The notes beneath the pieces were generated by a model. That model was given only the letters and a program-made list of their open reading frames with translations, was not told where the DNA came from and did not search any database. Both the position numbers and the translations under genes were made by a program. A DNA stretch of 64,000 bases from Williamsia serinedens (GTDB lineage Bacteria; Actinomycetota; Actinomycetes; Mycobacteriales; Mycobacteriaceae), in NCBI RefSeq assembly GCF_024171725.1, contig NZ_JAMTCG010000005.1, forward strand, positions 434,001 through 498,000, in the 5' to 3' direction. Every line of letters begins with the position of its first letter. The stretch's first letter is position 1. Below are positions 33,201 through 38,390 of the stretch, piece after piece.

Positions 33201-36002
33201 CTGCTGTCTCTCGCGCCGGATGTGCTGCCCGCGTTGCCGATCGGTGCGGCCGACGTCGACGCGGCCTCCGCACCCTCTGAGTTCGACCTGCAGTTCACCA
33301 TCGCTCCCGACGGGTCGGCGATCGTCACCTACGCCACCGCCTTGTTCGACCGCGCCACCGCGGAGGCGTTCGGCGAGCGCTGGCTGCGCGCGGTGACCGC
33401 CCTCGTCACGCTGCCTGCCGGCTCACCGCTCGACGCAGTCGACCTACGCAGCGCCGCCGAGGTCGCCCGTGACGCCGTCGACCGGTCGGTGTTGATGCAG
33501 CGGTCGGAGGTCACCCTGCCGGGTGTGTTCGCCCGCGCGGCGTCGTCGTTCCCCGACGACATCGCCGTCGACGACGGCGTGGTGCAGCTGACCTACTCCG
33601 ACCTCGATCGGCGCTCTGCTGGGGTGGCGGCGCGACTCGTCGACACGGGGGTGCGGCCCGGCGACCGGGTCGCGATGATGCTGCCGCGGTCGGTGGCGTC
33701 GGTCGTCGCCACCTGGGCGATCACGCGTATCGGTGCGGTGATGGTCCCCGTCGACCCGCTGTTCCCGACCGACCGTATGGCGCGCATGACCGCGATCGCC
33801 GGCGTCACGGTCGCCGTGGTCGACGGACCGGCCCCCGACGGTGTCGTCGCCGTCGGTGTGGACGTCGACGACGCAGACGTCGAGATCGGCTGGGCCGCTC
33901 CGCACATCGACGCCGCCGCCTACGTCATCTTCACCTCGGGCAGCACGGGGACACCCAATGCCGTCGTCGTCACGCATCGCGGGCTGTCGCTGTTCGCCGA
34001 CCCCGTCGAGTCGCGGCTGACCTCCGACGACCGCGTCGCCCACCATGCGTCGCCGAGCTTCGACGCCTCGGTGATGGAACTGGTCCGTGCAGCCGGCTCG
34101 GGCGCGCGGTTGTCGGTGATCGCGCCCGACCGCGTCGGCGGGGAGGCTGGGACCGCCGAGCTGGCCCGGCTGGGTGCGACAACGCTGTTCACGTCGCCGA
34201 CGGTGCTGGCGACGCTCGATCCTGCCGTGCTGCCATCGCTTCGTCAGGTCGAGGTCGGGGGTGAGGCGGTACCGGTCGACCTCGTCCGACGGTGGTCGCA
34301 GGGGCGGGCGGTCGCGACCGTGTATGGCCCGACCGAGTCGACGATCATGGTCTGCTGGGCGTGGTTCTACGAGCGACCCGTCCCGGGGCCGATGGTGGGG
34401 ACACAGGCCGACAGCATCGGGATCGCCGTGCTCGACCGACGCCTGCGACCCGTCCCCGACGGCTGCATCGGCGAGCTGTACCTCCTCGGACCCGCGCTGG
34501 CGCAGGGCTACGTCGACGCCGCGCTGACGGCGTCGCGGTTCGTCGCCACCGACGACGGCGCCCGGATGTACCGCACCGGCGACCTCGTGCGACGTACCGC
34601 GGCGGGTCTGGCGTTCGTCGGCCGCGCCGACCAGCAAGTCCAGATCCGTGGTGTTCGTGTGGAACTCGGTGAGGTCGACGCTGCGGTGCGGGCCGCCGGG
34701 GCGGCGCAGTCGGCGACGGTGGTCGTCGCCGGGCCGGCGGGGGACACGCTGATCACGTACGCCGTCGCCGATCGGACGGGCGGCGAGATCCGCGCGTCGA
34801 TGGCCGCGCTGCTGCCGTCCCACCTGGTGCCCGCGCAGGTGATCGTCGTCGACGACCTCCCGGTGACGCCGGTCGGGAAGCTCGACGCCGTCGCGCTGCC
34901 GGCGCCCGAGTGGGGTGGGACCGGAAACGCCCCGCGGACCGCGACCGAGGAGGCAGTCGTCGCGGCGTACCGCGCGGTGCTCGAGGACGCCTCCATCGGC
35001 GTCGACGACGATTTCTTCGCCGTCGGCGGCACGTCGTTGCAGCTGATCCCGCTGGTCACGGTCCTTCGAGAGCGGTTCGGCGCCGACGTCGGGTTGGCGG
35101 CAGTGGTGTCGCACCCGACCCCCGGGACGCTGAGCGCGGTGATCGACGCCGGCGGCACCGACGACATCCCCGCCGAGATCGCGGCGCTGCTGGCCCACGT
35201 CGTCGACCTCACCGCGCCCCACCCCGGGCCGCCAGCCGCCGAGCGTGCGGTAGATCCCGCCGAGCGTGCGGTAGATCCCGCCGAGCGTGCGGTAGATCCC
35301 GCCGAGCGTGCAGACGTTCCGCTGTGGCTCGTCCACCCGGCGAGCGGACTGGCGTCGACGTATGTTCCGCTCTCGGAGGCCGTCGGGGGCACGGTGTTCG
35401 GCCTGCAGATCCCCGACCTCCTCGACGGCGACACGTCCGCGCCGTCGAGCGTCGACGCCCTCGCCGTCGCGCATCTCGCGGCGGTCCGCGAGCGGCAACC
35501 GCACGGCCCGTACCGATTCGGCGGGTGGTCGGTCGGCGGACAGATCGCCCACGCCATGGCCCGACTGGCCGTCGAGGCGGGCGAGACCGTCGACCTGCTG
35601 GTCCTCCTCGACGCGCGGGTCGGCGTCGACGTGACCTCGGCCGGTGAGGACGTCGCCGCGATCGACCCCGCGACGGCCGACGCGCTGCGCGCCGCCGACC
35701 CCCGCCGCTTCGACCGCTATCTGTGGCGCGTCGAGGACCTCATCCGATCGGCCGGGGAGTTCGCACCCGAGACCACCCAGATTGGCCGGACGGTGCTCGT
35801 CGTCGCGGCCGACACCGACGACGCCGCCGTCGACCGCTGGCGGCCCGCTCTGCGCGGCGCGGTGACCGTCCTCGACGTCGACGCCACCCACGCCGATCTC
35901 GGCGAGCCCGCGACGATGCGCGCGATCGGTGAGATGCTCGCCGACGTCACCACCACACACGCCGACAGCCACGGGACCGACCGAGACCAGGGGGAGCGAT
36001 GA
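18300..36002 (+). CDS. Six-module non-ribosomal peptide synthetase with starter C domain and thioesterase
   Basis: 5900 residues, GTG start (ATG 18309 in frame). Domains in order, located by core motifs: C1 (HHxxxDG at 136), A1 (TSGTTGEPKG at 553, K879), T1 (Ser 934); C2 (HHALIDD at 1104), A2 (1554; K1879), T2 (Ser 1935); C3 (2125), A3 (2588; K2915), T3 (Ser 2970); C4 (3160), A4 (3641; K3966), T4 (Ser 4019); C5 (4198), T5 (Ser 4559) without an A domain; C6 (4759), A6 (5212; K5527), T6 (Ser 5579); TE (Ser 5744 in GWSVG, Asp 5771, His 5864). A leading C domain suggests the first residue is N-acylated, giving a lipopeptide. No epimerase or cyclase domain is seen. A1 lacks its N-terminal third, C2 ends in DD, and A6 has Asn for the P-loop Lys. 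A2 and A3 pocket residues resemble the threonine code. Product unknown. Confidence 0.95.
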   Translation: MPGMRRQALTQAQRALWGLHAELPEAPVTVAYHLSLTGPLDTDVLSHVGRAYVASRATLFLRFEANADGVAMVHDPSLDDSNVALDFRGEADPVAAAREWMFADAAQPLDPTGDRTALFGLLRVGDDRHLIYMRGHHLVADGVAALQLLDEWGRLYTDAVENRAPAYPPPEDFGPALEADAAYLTSPRRERDRAYWREQLTGVPPPPYLSRRTGPISARTHRISEIVPPATSEALRRVEEQHLTTLPAIIGMALTVYLSRMTGQRDVQFALPVAARTVAALRKTPLPVSNVVPIRTQLSDETSVGEALRATQSSMLGALRHQRYRYEDIRADLAAAGTPVPATPGVAGPVLNLMLIKPTVRFGDATGTVQIVSTGPIDDISLTIYPRAGADGTLETQIDLDANPNRYTEAEARTHHARFLRVLDEVAYALLDAPDTLAVDVPLLDEAERDSVATVAGPPAPAVSSLAEVAPEAEPEDVADSVIGGVVTVEQGRGDAQTRGIWTAARRPEPLLIVDPDLPSARRRRILDLVEQAALPSAGGVDHPDVPEYLVFTSGTTGEPKGVVVPRRGIGAMVEELRTRFATEGPVRVAQLAAPSFDATIFEHVLAAALRGTLIPAPPGTLVGAALAEFLNSHRITHAVITPTVLATIAPDDLEPGILTTLMTAGEALPAGLAAMWARGRDLHNLYGPAETTIMATAARLTPDADGTVDPVIGRPIVGTSVHVLDARLQSVPPGAPGELYVAGPSLALGYLADTPQTATRFVADPFLPGARMYRTGDLVAWDHDLTALTYLGRADNQVQIRGVRVELAEVESAATLHDGVDAAVATVVDDALVLYVVTRSPTTVRAGLRRLFAERLSPSMWPSQILAVDAIPVTATGKVDREALPHLTPLDAEAPYRAPATAAERDIAAVVSDVLGVTTPSMAADIVDLGATSLNATEIATALSRRTRTRVTVRDVLTAVSLHELATRIDEAMPLAVPERPAHPPASPQQTAMVVSARLAPESTAEVLVGSVILRGAGADVSAVRAAVGDVVERHEILRTVVRVDSTGSLWQDVLPVNDALGTVLVDAVLPDAHAVTDPTMSVPMQVSIREHGDNLVVAVAVHHALIDDASLDALATDLGIAYGARRDGTDPVWAEDPLQYADATAMLATALGDPSDSASRYAQQRDWWTTTLADLPARPRLPSPTGPVAAGVGQVAIVVAAESLGDDTYSAAHAVLAAVIARFTGSLDLTLSTVHSGRDLLPARPAAGMYVNPVAVRTALRPGVTFRALTTQVADAVRDARLHGDIPIADVARAVEPHRAPTTAPLSDVLISYRGVDRLSAAAARFGLDVELHEEPPSDPRVPLQWNLDRLTDGLRITLTYDTTVLDEPTAAAMADATGHAFSVAATNPGATLQELVPGVPADPWVASASDRTIVDVVTETAASVLDAVALVDGEVRYRYGDVVAAGRIIGSGLAALGVGPGDRVAIALPRSGRAVLAQLGVQMTGAAYVPVDITLPPARIAAILDDAAPSVVLGDVAVDGHRLVALEDLDADPDWQPRSVTAAAEAYVIFTSGSTGRPKGVSVSHRAVVAMLDGIAENYSPTDVFSCVHSLSFDFSVFEILAPWRVGGSVVLADTETARDPAALWQLLVDTGVTVLSQTPSAFDVLAAYARGRDTGALREVVFGGAALYPARVRDLAAGTALTNMWGITEGAVHVTSAPVDVDDARSLIGEPLPAMSIAILDATMTPVPVGVWGELYITGAQLAEGYVGPAARTAERFVAAPGGTRMYRTGDVVRRTHDGKVEYLGRSDDQVQLRGFRVELAEVEAALRSVPGVTGAVASVRDTDRLDGGVLVAHVVADGVTPDETRTAVAERLPTYAVPGHVVLVDGWPLTSSGKIDRAALPAPTSGSPVPLDDDESTLLAAVRAVVGEVLGLDPAAIDPSASLLDLGAQSLSYMHIAVGLSRATGRQPAVRDLVTASTVAALAATVASAPLVVVDIAGSAPRDYEPSPQQRALWFLHRVDPESTVYHLPLRVDLDPQVGIDVIRAAAADLTARHEILRTVLLDHDGRPLARVLAPGDAAARVDVAIAGLETIDADLTDTAVDDAIRTPFDLAAAPGWRMRLWDIVTDGAVTARVLVIVAHHVVADGWSVQVLGRDVLTALGARLDDREPVWADPVEPYSGFADRAAIRGSASPEVLDHWRTVLDGAPTQLSLPGPAHAAAPGPEQAAHLDANVDAGVRDQLVEIAESCGATPFHLVHVVLAQVLSGIVGDSDVVVGVPTAGRDTAADLATVGMTVRMAVLRTLVDDGLSVREALAASAATLADATGPTAIDYEDLVTALVPSHGAGRQPYLDVLVAYAENVVDASLALDGPVRSVTPLRVPHARVPLEFTVTDSGSEGLALVLTVGTSSVDVGAAEVILDRVVEVLEAIAVGGPDAVLGELVRAPDDATLVGPAVGSVIDPVVAFRERVAAAPSAVAVVDGDRRVEYCELAAVVDQFVASFTDAGVGAGSRVVVTGERSAALVAVMIAVHEVGATFVPVDPSYPAERQAQIQDAVWPAVPIEIRRDPEGDVFGCQVTSFVAMGATPAERQAVPDAAPAYVIFTSGSTGMPKGVVVPRAALSSMLSATLPLVDVGPSDVWTWSHSPAFDFSVWETWGALVSGGSLVVVDGETARDPTVLSDLIVERGVTVLSQTPTAFAGVVDRGAPLPSLRWVVFGGEALAPPTLAPWASRHPDIAFLNLYGITETTVHLTQQTVDVDDVRSVIGAPLAGMSVRVLDARLRPVPVGGRGELYVVGPQVASGYLGDPGRTAERFVAAPDGHRMYRTGDHVRRIDAGRLEYLGRTDDQVQIRGFRVELGEVASALRAADGVDDARALVRPGPRPGDETLLGFVVGDVEVDAVRAAVAGSLPAQSVPATVVAIGEWPLTPTGKVDAAALLRVAESTGASDRPLTPQEEVVAGVVADLTGTDLAVLGHDSSFFALGGSSLTAARLAAALSEVAGTSISVRSVFEHPTIAALAGLVDASHDVGVVPAPGPVPMPRPDRLPLTPQQEEIWLQWTLHPDDTGHHLVGAVPLDPSVAELLLDEGSRAELVERVRGFVSRHDALRTRYPVDDLGPRQELVDLDDVVIDLEPRRVDDMVEVVAEVLAPFDLAAAPPWRVRVADTGDGLVVGAVIHHIAADGHSVAVLEREIAALAGGSTDGPSDSVDFASYTQWYRSMLAARAEDLRRFWSGVFVEPIQPLRLPGVASSVGERSEEASSIAVAVLGELESLRDWVIHHRTTVFIAVHAALASVLARRSASSDVVIGTATSGRADAAVADTVGMFARTVPLRTAIDIDRPFREVVGAVTAADLDAFAHADLPAADIAAIADPDRTTAGRALTAIVLSDLMTDRDGSLALATDVETLARSGLLRTVFGLDFSVAVVEAGLRIALVYRPSTVEESVTQGLVDDVVRVLSAALSEPGVVVGDVLVDATAQRTVPAAQQTVPAAQRTGVTGTADRAGLAGTVGGILSAAAERYADNVALVDGGRAFTYAQLDAWARAIAAALRVRGVGRGDVVATHAPRSAWSVAATWGISYAGAAFLAINPADPPLRRTRILSAATPTVVLTAPGYPVDDVADALGAAIVVPLEEVPESAPSARGPASLGLDDLAYVVFTSGSTGAPKGVAVTHRGVAPMVSSMLAGLPLNPETVLLHNYAPSFDAHIIELMLGFSSGGRVIVCPPDVIGGDAMHELIDAAGVNTMFSTPAVLSTLDPARMRAVRLMGVGGEAVPRRLAAQWSPGRQLVNLYGPTETTVVVTTDLDMDDGPVDVGHAVAGSEAVVLDSRLRPVADHTVGELYIRGASLARGYLGRPDLTAERFVADPATPGTRMYRTGDLVHRRADGALVTHGRSDSQLAVRGLRVEPGEIDAALTSIDGVRDALADLVRTPAGAEVLAAWVVLDTGASMDVDEIRRSLRETLPRGMVPALITVLDELPLTANGKIDRRALPMPSVPRGRPARTPTELAIVAVWADVIGVDPESIDTGTDFFAVGGSSFSATRVVGRLREATGRDVTVRQIFDARTVADLAAELDAMPALDARGVRPVHLPTPASTPLAYPQRRMWFLNRLEPTSTAYTVPVVARIVGSADVERIRRAVRRVAMRHQSLRTVFPDTADGPRQVVLPPESVELPVMLQGGLDSVAQFVTAPVDLTSETAFRAAVVEDAEAWFLVVVMHHVAVDGFSLRTLLGDLVIAYTTDDDLPSPELTYIDVTRWQLGRLGDPDDPDSEYGRQLRFWHQNLAGIGEPLRLPGHDDARNGPGGRVVVELPDALTAQVTAVAQEVGASVFHVVHTAVATVLAAWNHSADVVVGAPVLGRADPAMEPVVGMFVNTVVLRTALEAGLAVREAITAVRDADLTATSHDGVPYDAVARAVRPDHRGSHDPLVSVLVVQQEALAVLDPALIEQGITLGDSRIEPVGDVDTLVAAKFDLEVILAPQPSGGLQLIVLHAAPVPSSTAQALADHLVGLLAAVAQAPDAPFPAIDDGLSAVQPSSPVVVERADEDTVDVSVVRAVFAEVLDVATVGPDDDFFGLGGTSLSTTQVVAALARRTGRRVPVSEVFAHPTASGLAAALAGTPETAGDPVAAALARVVVAAAVRPSTPVPMTTAQRRIWFADRLLREQSATAVYAVPVVVPVPAGVSDDAIAAAVHAVVDRHEPLRTVYPIVDGQPCQVVLPSFRPEVLTVNLRGRSWQDAIADPPAALLGHLAAPFDVTAEPPVRVAVVVAGDERLLVLVAHHLSLDGQSAGLLVADLTHALAGRWLTPLDVTYRQWSLAEQSIPVAVRAAERARVVAALDGWSGVLDIPTDRPRTGDRSLQTAAVRVALDPAVADAIDARARLAGVTAFHLWHAALALTLAAAVGTDDVAVGSPVSVRSQPEIAGVVGMFVSTVVLRTRVRRSGTVDDLLRDVRDADTPAIASTLVGFDEVVAAMRPPRDPGRHPLVQVLLSLAPDVLPALPIGAADVDAASAPSEFDLQFTIAPDGSAIVTYATALFDRATAEAFGERWLRAVTALVTLPAGSPLDAVDLRSAAEVARDAVDRSVLMQRSEVTLPGVFARAASSFPDDIAVDDGVVQLTYSDLDRRSAGVAARLVDTGVRPGDRVAMMLPRSVASVVATWAITRIGAVMVPVDPLFPTDRMARMTAIAGVTVAVVDGPAPDGVVAVGVDVDDADVEIGWAAPHIDAAAYVIFTSGSTGTPNAVVVTHRGLSLFADPVESRLTSDDRVAHHASPSFDASVMELVRAAGSGARLSVIAPDRVGGEAGTAELARLGATTLFTSPTVLATLDPAVLPSLRQVEVGGEAVPVDLVRRWSQGRAVATVYGPTESTIMVCWAWFYERPVPGPMVGTQADSIGIAVLDRRLRPVPDGCIGELYLLGPALAQGYVDAALTASRFVATDDGARMYRTGDLVRRTAAGLAFVGRADQQVQIRGVRVELGEVDAAVRAAGAAQSATVVVAGPAGDTLITYAVADRTGGEIRASMAALLPSHLVPAQVIVVDDLPVTPVGKLDAVALPAPEWGGTGNAPRTATEEAVVAAYRAVLEDASIGVDDDFFAVGGTSLQLIPLVTVLRERFGADVGLAAVVSHPTPGTLSAVIDAGGTDDIPAEIAALLAHVVDLTAPHPGPPAAERAVDPAERAVDPAERAVDPAERADVPLWLVHPASGLASTYVPLSEAVGGTVFGLQIPDLLDGDTSAPSSVDALAVAHLAAVRERQPHGPYRFGGWSVGGQIAHAMARLAVEAGETVDLLVLLDARVGVDVTSAGEDVAAIDPATADALRAADPRRFDRYLWRVEDLIRSAGEFAPETTQIGRTVLVVAADTDDAAVDRWRPALRGAVTVLDVDATHADLGEPATMRAIGEMLADVTTTHADSHGTDRDQGER
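28676..28738 (+). repeat. Three in-frame 21-base repeats in the C4-A4 linker of the NRPS
   Basis: Three tandem 21-base units starting with TGCCCAAC at 28676, 28697 and 28718; the third diverges at its end. They encode the heptads AQRTVPA, AQQTVPA and AQRTGVT (about residues 3460-3480) in the linker between C4 and A4. The period equals that of the GCCGAGCGTGC family in the T6-TE linker, but the sequence differs. Confidence 0.85.
35238..35321 (+). repeat. Four in-frame 21-base repeats (GCCGAGCGTGC family) in the T6-TE linker of the NRPS
   Basis: Three identical 21-base units and a fourth diverging after base 11, at 35238, 35259, 35280 and 35301. Each starts with GCCGAGCGTGC; the first three end with GGTAGATCCC. 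They encode AERAVDP three times and AERADVP once (residues 5647-5674). The 39 bases at 35252-35290 are the exact reverse complement of the intergenic stretch 51686-51724, so a non-coding repeat family has probably inserted into the gene. Confidence 0.93.
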
Positions 36003-37780
36003 CCGCCCAGACCACCACGACGCGACGACCGCGGCGGCGCCGGCGCACCGTCCTCATCGTGGTGGCCGTCGTGCTGTTGATCGTCATCCTGGCGCTGGCG
36101 TGGATCGCATACCGGGCCGTGTCGGCCAAGAGCGACCTCGAGACCGCACGCACGCAGGCGTCCGCCGCCCGTACCGTCGTGCTGGACGGCGACGTCGCGA
36201 AGGCGCAGCAGGCCGCCGCGGCCGCGGAGTCGGCAGCGTCGAGCGCGCACTCCAAGACCCACGACCCGGTGTGGTCGGTGGCCGCGGCCATCCCTGGTCT
36301 CGGCTCACCGCTGAAGTCGGTCAGCGACATCTCCGACGTCGTCTCCGACCTGTCGACACAGGTGCTCAAGCCGATCGCCACCCTCGCGACCACCCTCGAC
36401 CCGAGCCGGTTGCGCAGCGGCGACAAGGGCATCGACACGACGCTGCTCGCCCAGAACCAGCAGCAGCTGGGTCAGATCGCCGACGCCGCCGAACGCATCG
36501 ACGCCCGCGCCCAGTCGATCGACGGGTCGTGGCTCGGCCAGGTGTCCGACGCCCGAACACAACTCGCGTCGCAGACGCAGAAGACCAGCCGCTTCATCCG
36601 CGGCACCGACACCGCCGCGCAGCTCCTCCCGCCGATGCTGGGCGCCACCGAGACCCGCCGCTACTTCTTCGCGTTCCAGACACCCGCCGAATCGCGCGCC
36701 ACCGGTGGACTTCTCGGCGCCTACGGCGTGGTCAGTGCTCGCAACGGCCGGGTCGACGTCGACAACCTCGGTGCGAACACGACGCTGCGGGCACCGGCGC
36801 GACCGATCAACCTGGGCGACGACTTCACGCTGAACTACGGCATCAGCCGCCCCTACACGGACTCCCGCAACAGCAACGCCAGTGCGCACTTCCCGTACGC
36901 GGCGCAGATCTGGATGTCGATGTGGCAGCAGCAGTCCGGCGAGCGGCTCGACGGCGCGCTGGCCACCGACCCGATCGCGCTGAGCTACCTGCTCAAGGCC
37001 ACCGGGCCGATCCGGCTCGACGACGGCGAGCAGATCACCGCCGACACCGTCGTGCCGGTCACCTTGTCCACGTCGTACCAGCGTTTCGGCGGCGACAACC
37101 CCGCTCGCAAGGCGTACCTGCAGGAGATCGCTGCGAAGGCGATCACGTCGGTGAGCGCCGCCCGCGGCAACACCGGCGCGGTCCTCGAGGCGCTGGGCCG
37201 CGCTGTGCACGAGCGTCGGCTGATGGTCTACAGCACCCGCGCGAACGAGCAGGCGCTGCTGGAGAAGTCGGGCCTGGCGCACAACGTGATCGAGACCAGC
37301 GCGCCGTACGCCGAGGTGGCCATCGGCAACCTGGCCGGCAACAAGATCGACTACTACCTCAAGCGCGACATCGCCTACCGCTCGTCGACCTGCACCGGCA
37401 ACACCCGAGAGTCGACGGTGACCGTGAAGCTGATCAACACGGTGAAGGACCTGTCGTTGCCGGCATACGTGATCGGCGGGCTCGGCAACCCGGACAAGCG
37501 GATCACGCCCGGCACGAACTACGCGAACATCACGCTGAACGCGACGAACGGGTCGGTGCTCAAGAGCGTCACCGTCGACGGTCAACCCACGTTGTACGGC
37601 AGCGGAACGGAACTCGGGCACATGCACGCCACCGCGCAGGCGCGGGTGAAGCCCGGTGCGACTGCGACCGTCGTGTTCACGGTGATCGAGCCGACGTCGG
37701 CGAAGGGTGCTCCGATCGTGCCGGTGCAGCCGCTCGTCGACACCCCGACCGTGTCCGTCGATGTGCCGCGATGCAAGTGA
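35999..37780 (+). CDS. DUF4012 domain membrane protein
   Basis: 593 residues. A basic N-terminus is followed by one membrane helix ('TVLIVVAVVLLIVILALAW', about residues 17-37), an Ala-rich probable coiled region with Ser/Gln, and a large extracytoplasmic domain. 'RRYFFAFQTPAESRATGGLL' followed by a 'GAYGVV' segment is the hallmark of DUF4012 proteins, which are frequent in actinobacterial exopolysaccharide loci. Their biochemical role is not established. A distant likeness to LytR-type attachment proteins is only an impression. The ATG overlaps the NRPS stop (ATGA), so the two are co-translated and a joint role in handling or attaching the peptide product is plausible. Confidence 0.82.
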   Translation: MTAQTTTTRRPRRRRRTVLIVVAVVLLIVILALAWIAYRAVSAKSDLETARTQASAARTVVLDGDVAKAQQAAAAAESAASSAHSKTHDPVWSVAAAIPGLGSPLKSVSDISDVVSDLSTQVLKPIATLATTLDPSRLRSGDKGIDTTLLAQNQQQLGQIADAAERIDARAQSIDGSWLGQVSDARTQLASQTQKTSRFIRGTDTAAQLLPPMLGATETRRYFFAFQTPAESRATGGLLGAYGVVSARNGRVDVDNLGANTTLRAPARPINLGDDFTLNYGISRPYTDSRNSNASAHFPYAAQIWMSMWQQQSGERLDGALATDPIALSYLLKATGPIRLDDGEQITADTVVPVTLSTSYQRFGGDNPARKAYLQEIAAKAITSVSAARGNTGAVLEALGRAVHERRLMVYSTRANEQALLEKSGLAHNVIETSAPYAEVAIGNLAGNKIDYYLKRDIAYRSSTCTGNTRESTVTVKLINTVKDLSLPAYVIGGLGNPDKRITPGTNYANITLNATNGSVLKSVTVDGQPTLYGSGTELGHMHATAQARVKPGATATVVFTVIEPTSAKGAPIVPVQPLVDTPTVSVDVPRCK

Positions 37781-37782
37781 CG

Positions 37783-38325
37783 TCAGCAGCCCGACTGGAA
37801 CGCCGCCCGGACGAAACCGGCGGTCTGGTAGACGTACATCCACGCCCAGTAGGTGAGCGGCAGTCGCTCGCGGTAGTCGACCATCACGAGATCCCCTGGG
37901 AAGCACCGGCCGATGATGAAGTCGGATCGGGTGACGTGCGGGCTGAACGTCACCACCATCGCCGAGCGCCAGCCGTTGCGCTGTGCCTCGTCCCGCAAAA
38001 ACCGTGCCTCGCCGCGCGTCGTGCGCGGCTGGGGGTCGAAGCAGACGACCCGAACGCGGTGCGGGGTGTCGCAGATGGCCTCCATGTAGGTGTCGGGGCG
38101 GGTGTAGGGGTCCGACACCAGGACCGTCCTCGCGAGCCCCTGGTCGGCGAGGGAGATGGCGTACTCCTCCCGGCCGTCCTGGCGACCGCCGAGGACCATG
38201 ATCACGTCGACGCGCTTCGGGTCGTCGGCGACGGCGGGGAACACGAACAACGGCAGGCCGACCAGCGCCAGGAACACCACCACGGTCAGGACCGCGACGA
38301 CGGTGCGTCGAGCGATCCGCAGCAT
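37783..38325 (-). CDS. DUF218 (YdcF/ElyC-like) membrane protein
   Basis: 180 residues. An N-terminal signal-anchor helix ('TVVAVLTVVVFLALVGLPLF') precedes an extracytoplasmic DUF218 domain: 'VDVIMVLGGRQDGREEYAIS' and 'GLARTVLVSDPYTRPDTYME', with the family's GG and V-S-D landmarks. DUF218 proteins such as ElyC and SanA affect envelope integrity; no reaction is firmly established. The C-terminus has Cys residues that could form disulfides. It runs against the DUF4012 gene, leaving only 2 bases between stops. An operator for it and the divergent ABC gene would lie in 38326-38390. Confidence 0.75.
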   Translation of the reverse strand: MLRIARRTVVAVLTVVVFLALVGLPLFVFPAVADDPKRVDVIMVLGGRQDGREEYAISLADQGLARTVLVSDPYTRPDTYMEAICDTPHRVRVVCFDPQPRTTRGEARFLRDEAQRNGWRSAMVVTFSPHVTRSDFIIGRCFPGDLVMVDYRERLPLTYWAWMYVYQTAGFVRAAFQSGC

Positions 38326-38390
38326 GCGACGACGATAGCCAACCCCCGCGGGGGTCGGCCGGGTGCGAGACGGTCCTCACAGGGGCCGAC

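Noticed and set aside
18300-36002. NRPS as a siderophore synthetase
   Set aside because: No catechol, salicylate or hydroxamate genes, no cyclisation domain and no iron uptake genes in the window. It cannot be excluded without substrate data.
18300-36002. Epimerisation or dual E/C domains
   Set aside because: No stand-alone E domain lies between any T and C, and no HH-x4-GD-type dual motif was seen at the C-domain starts.
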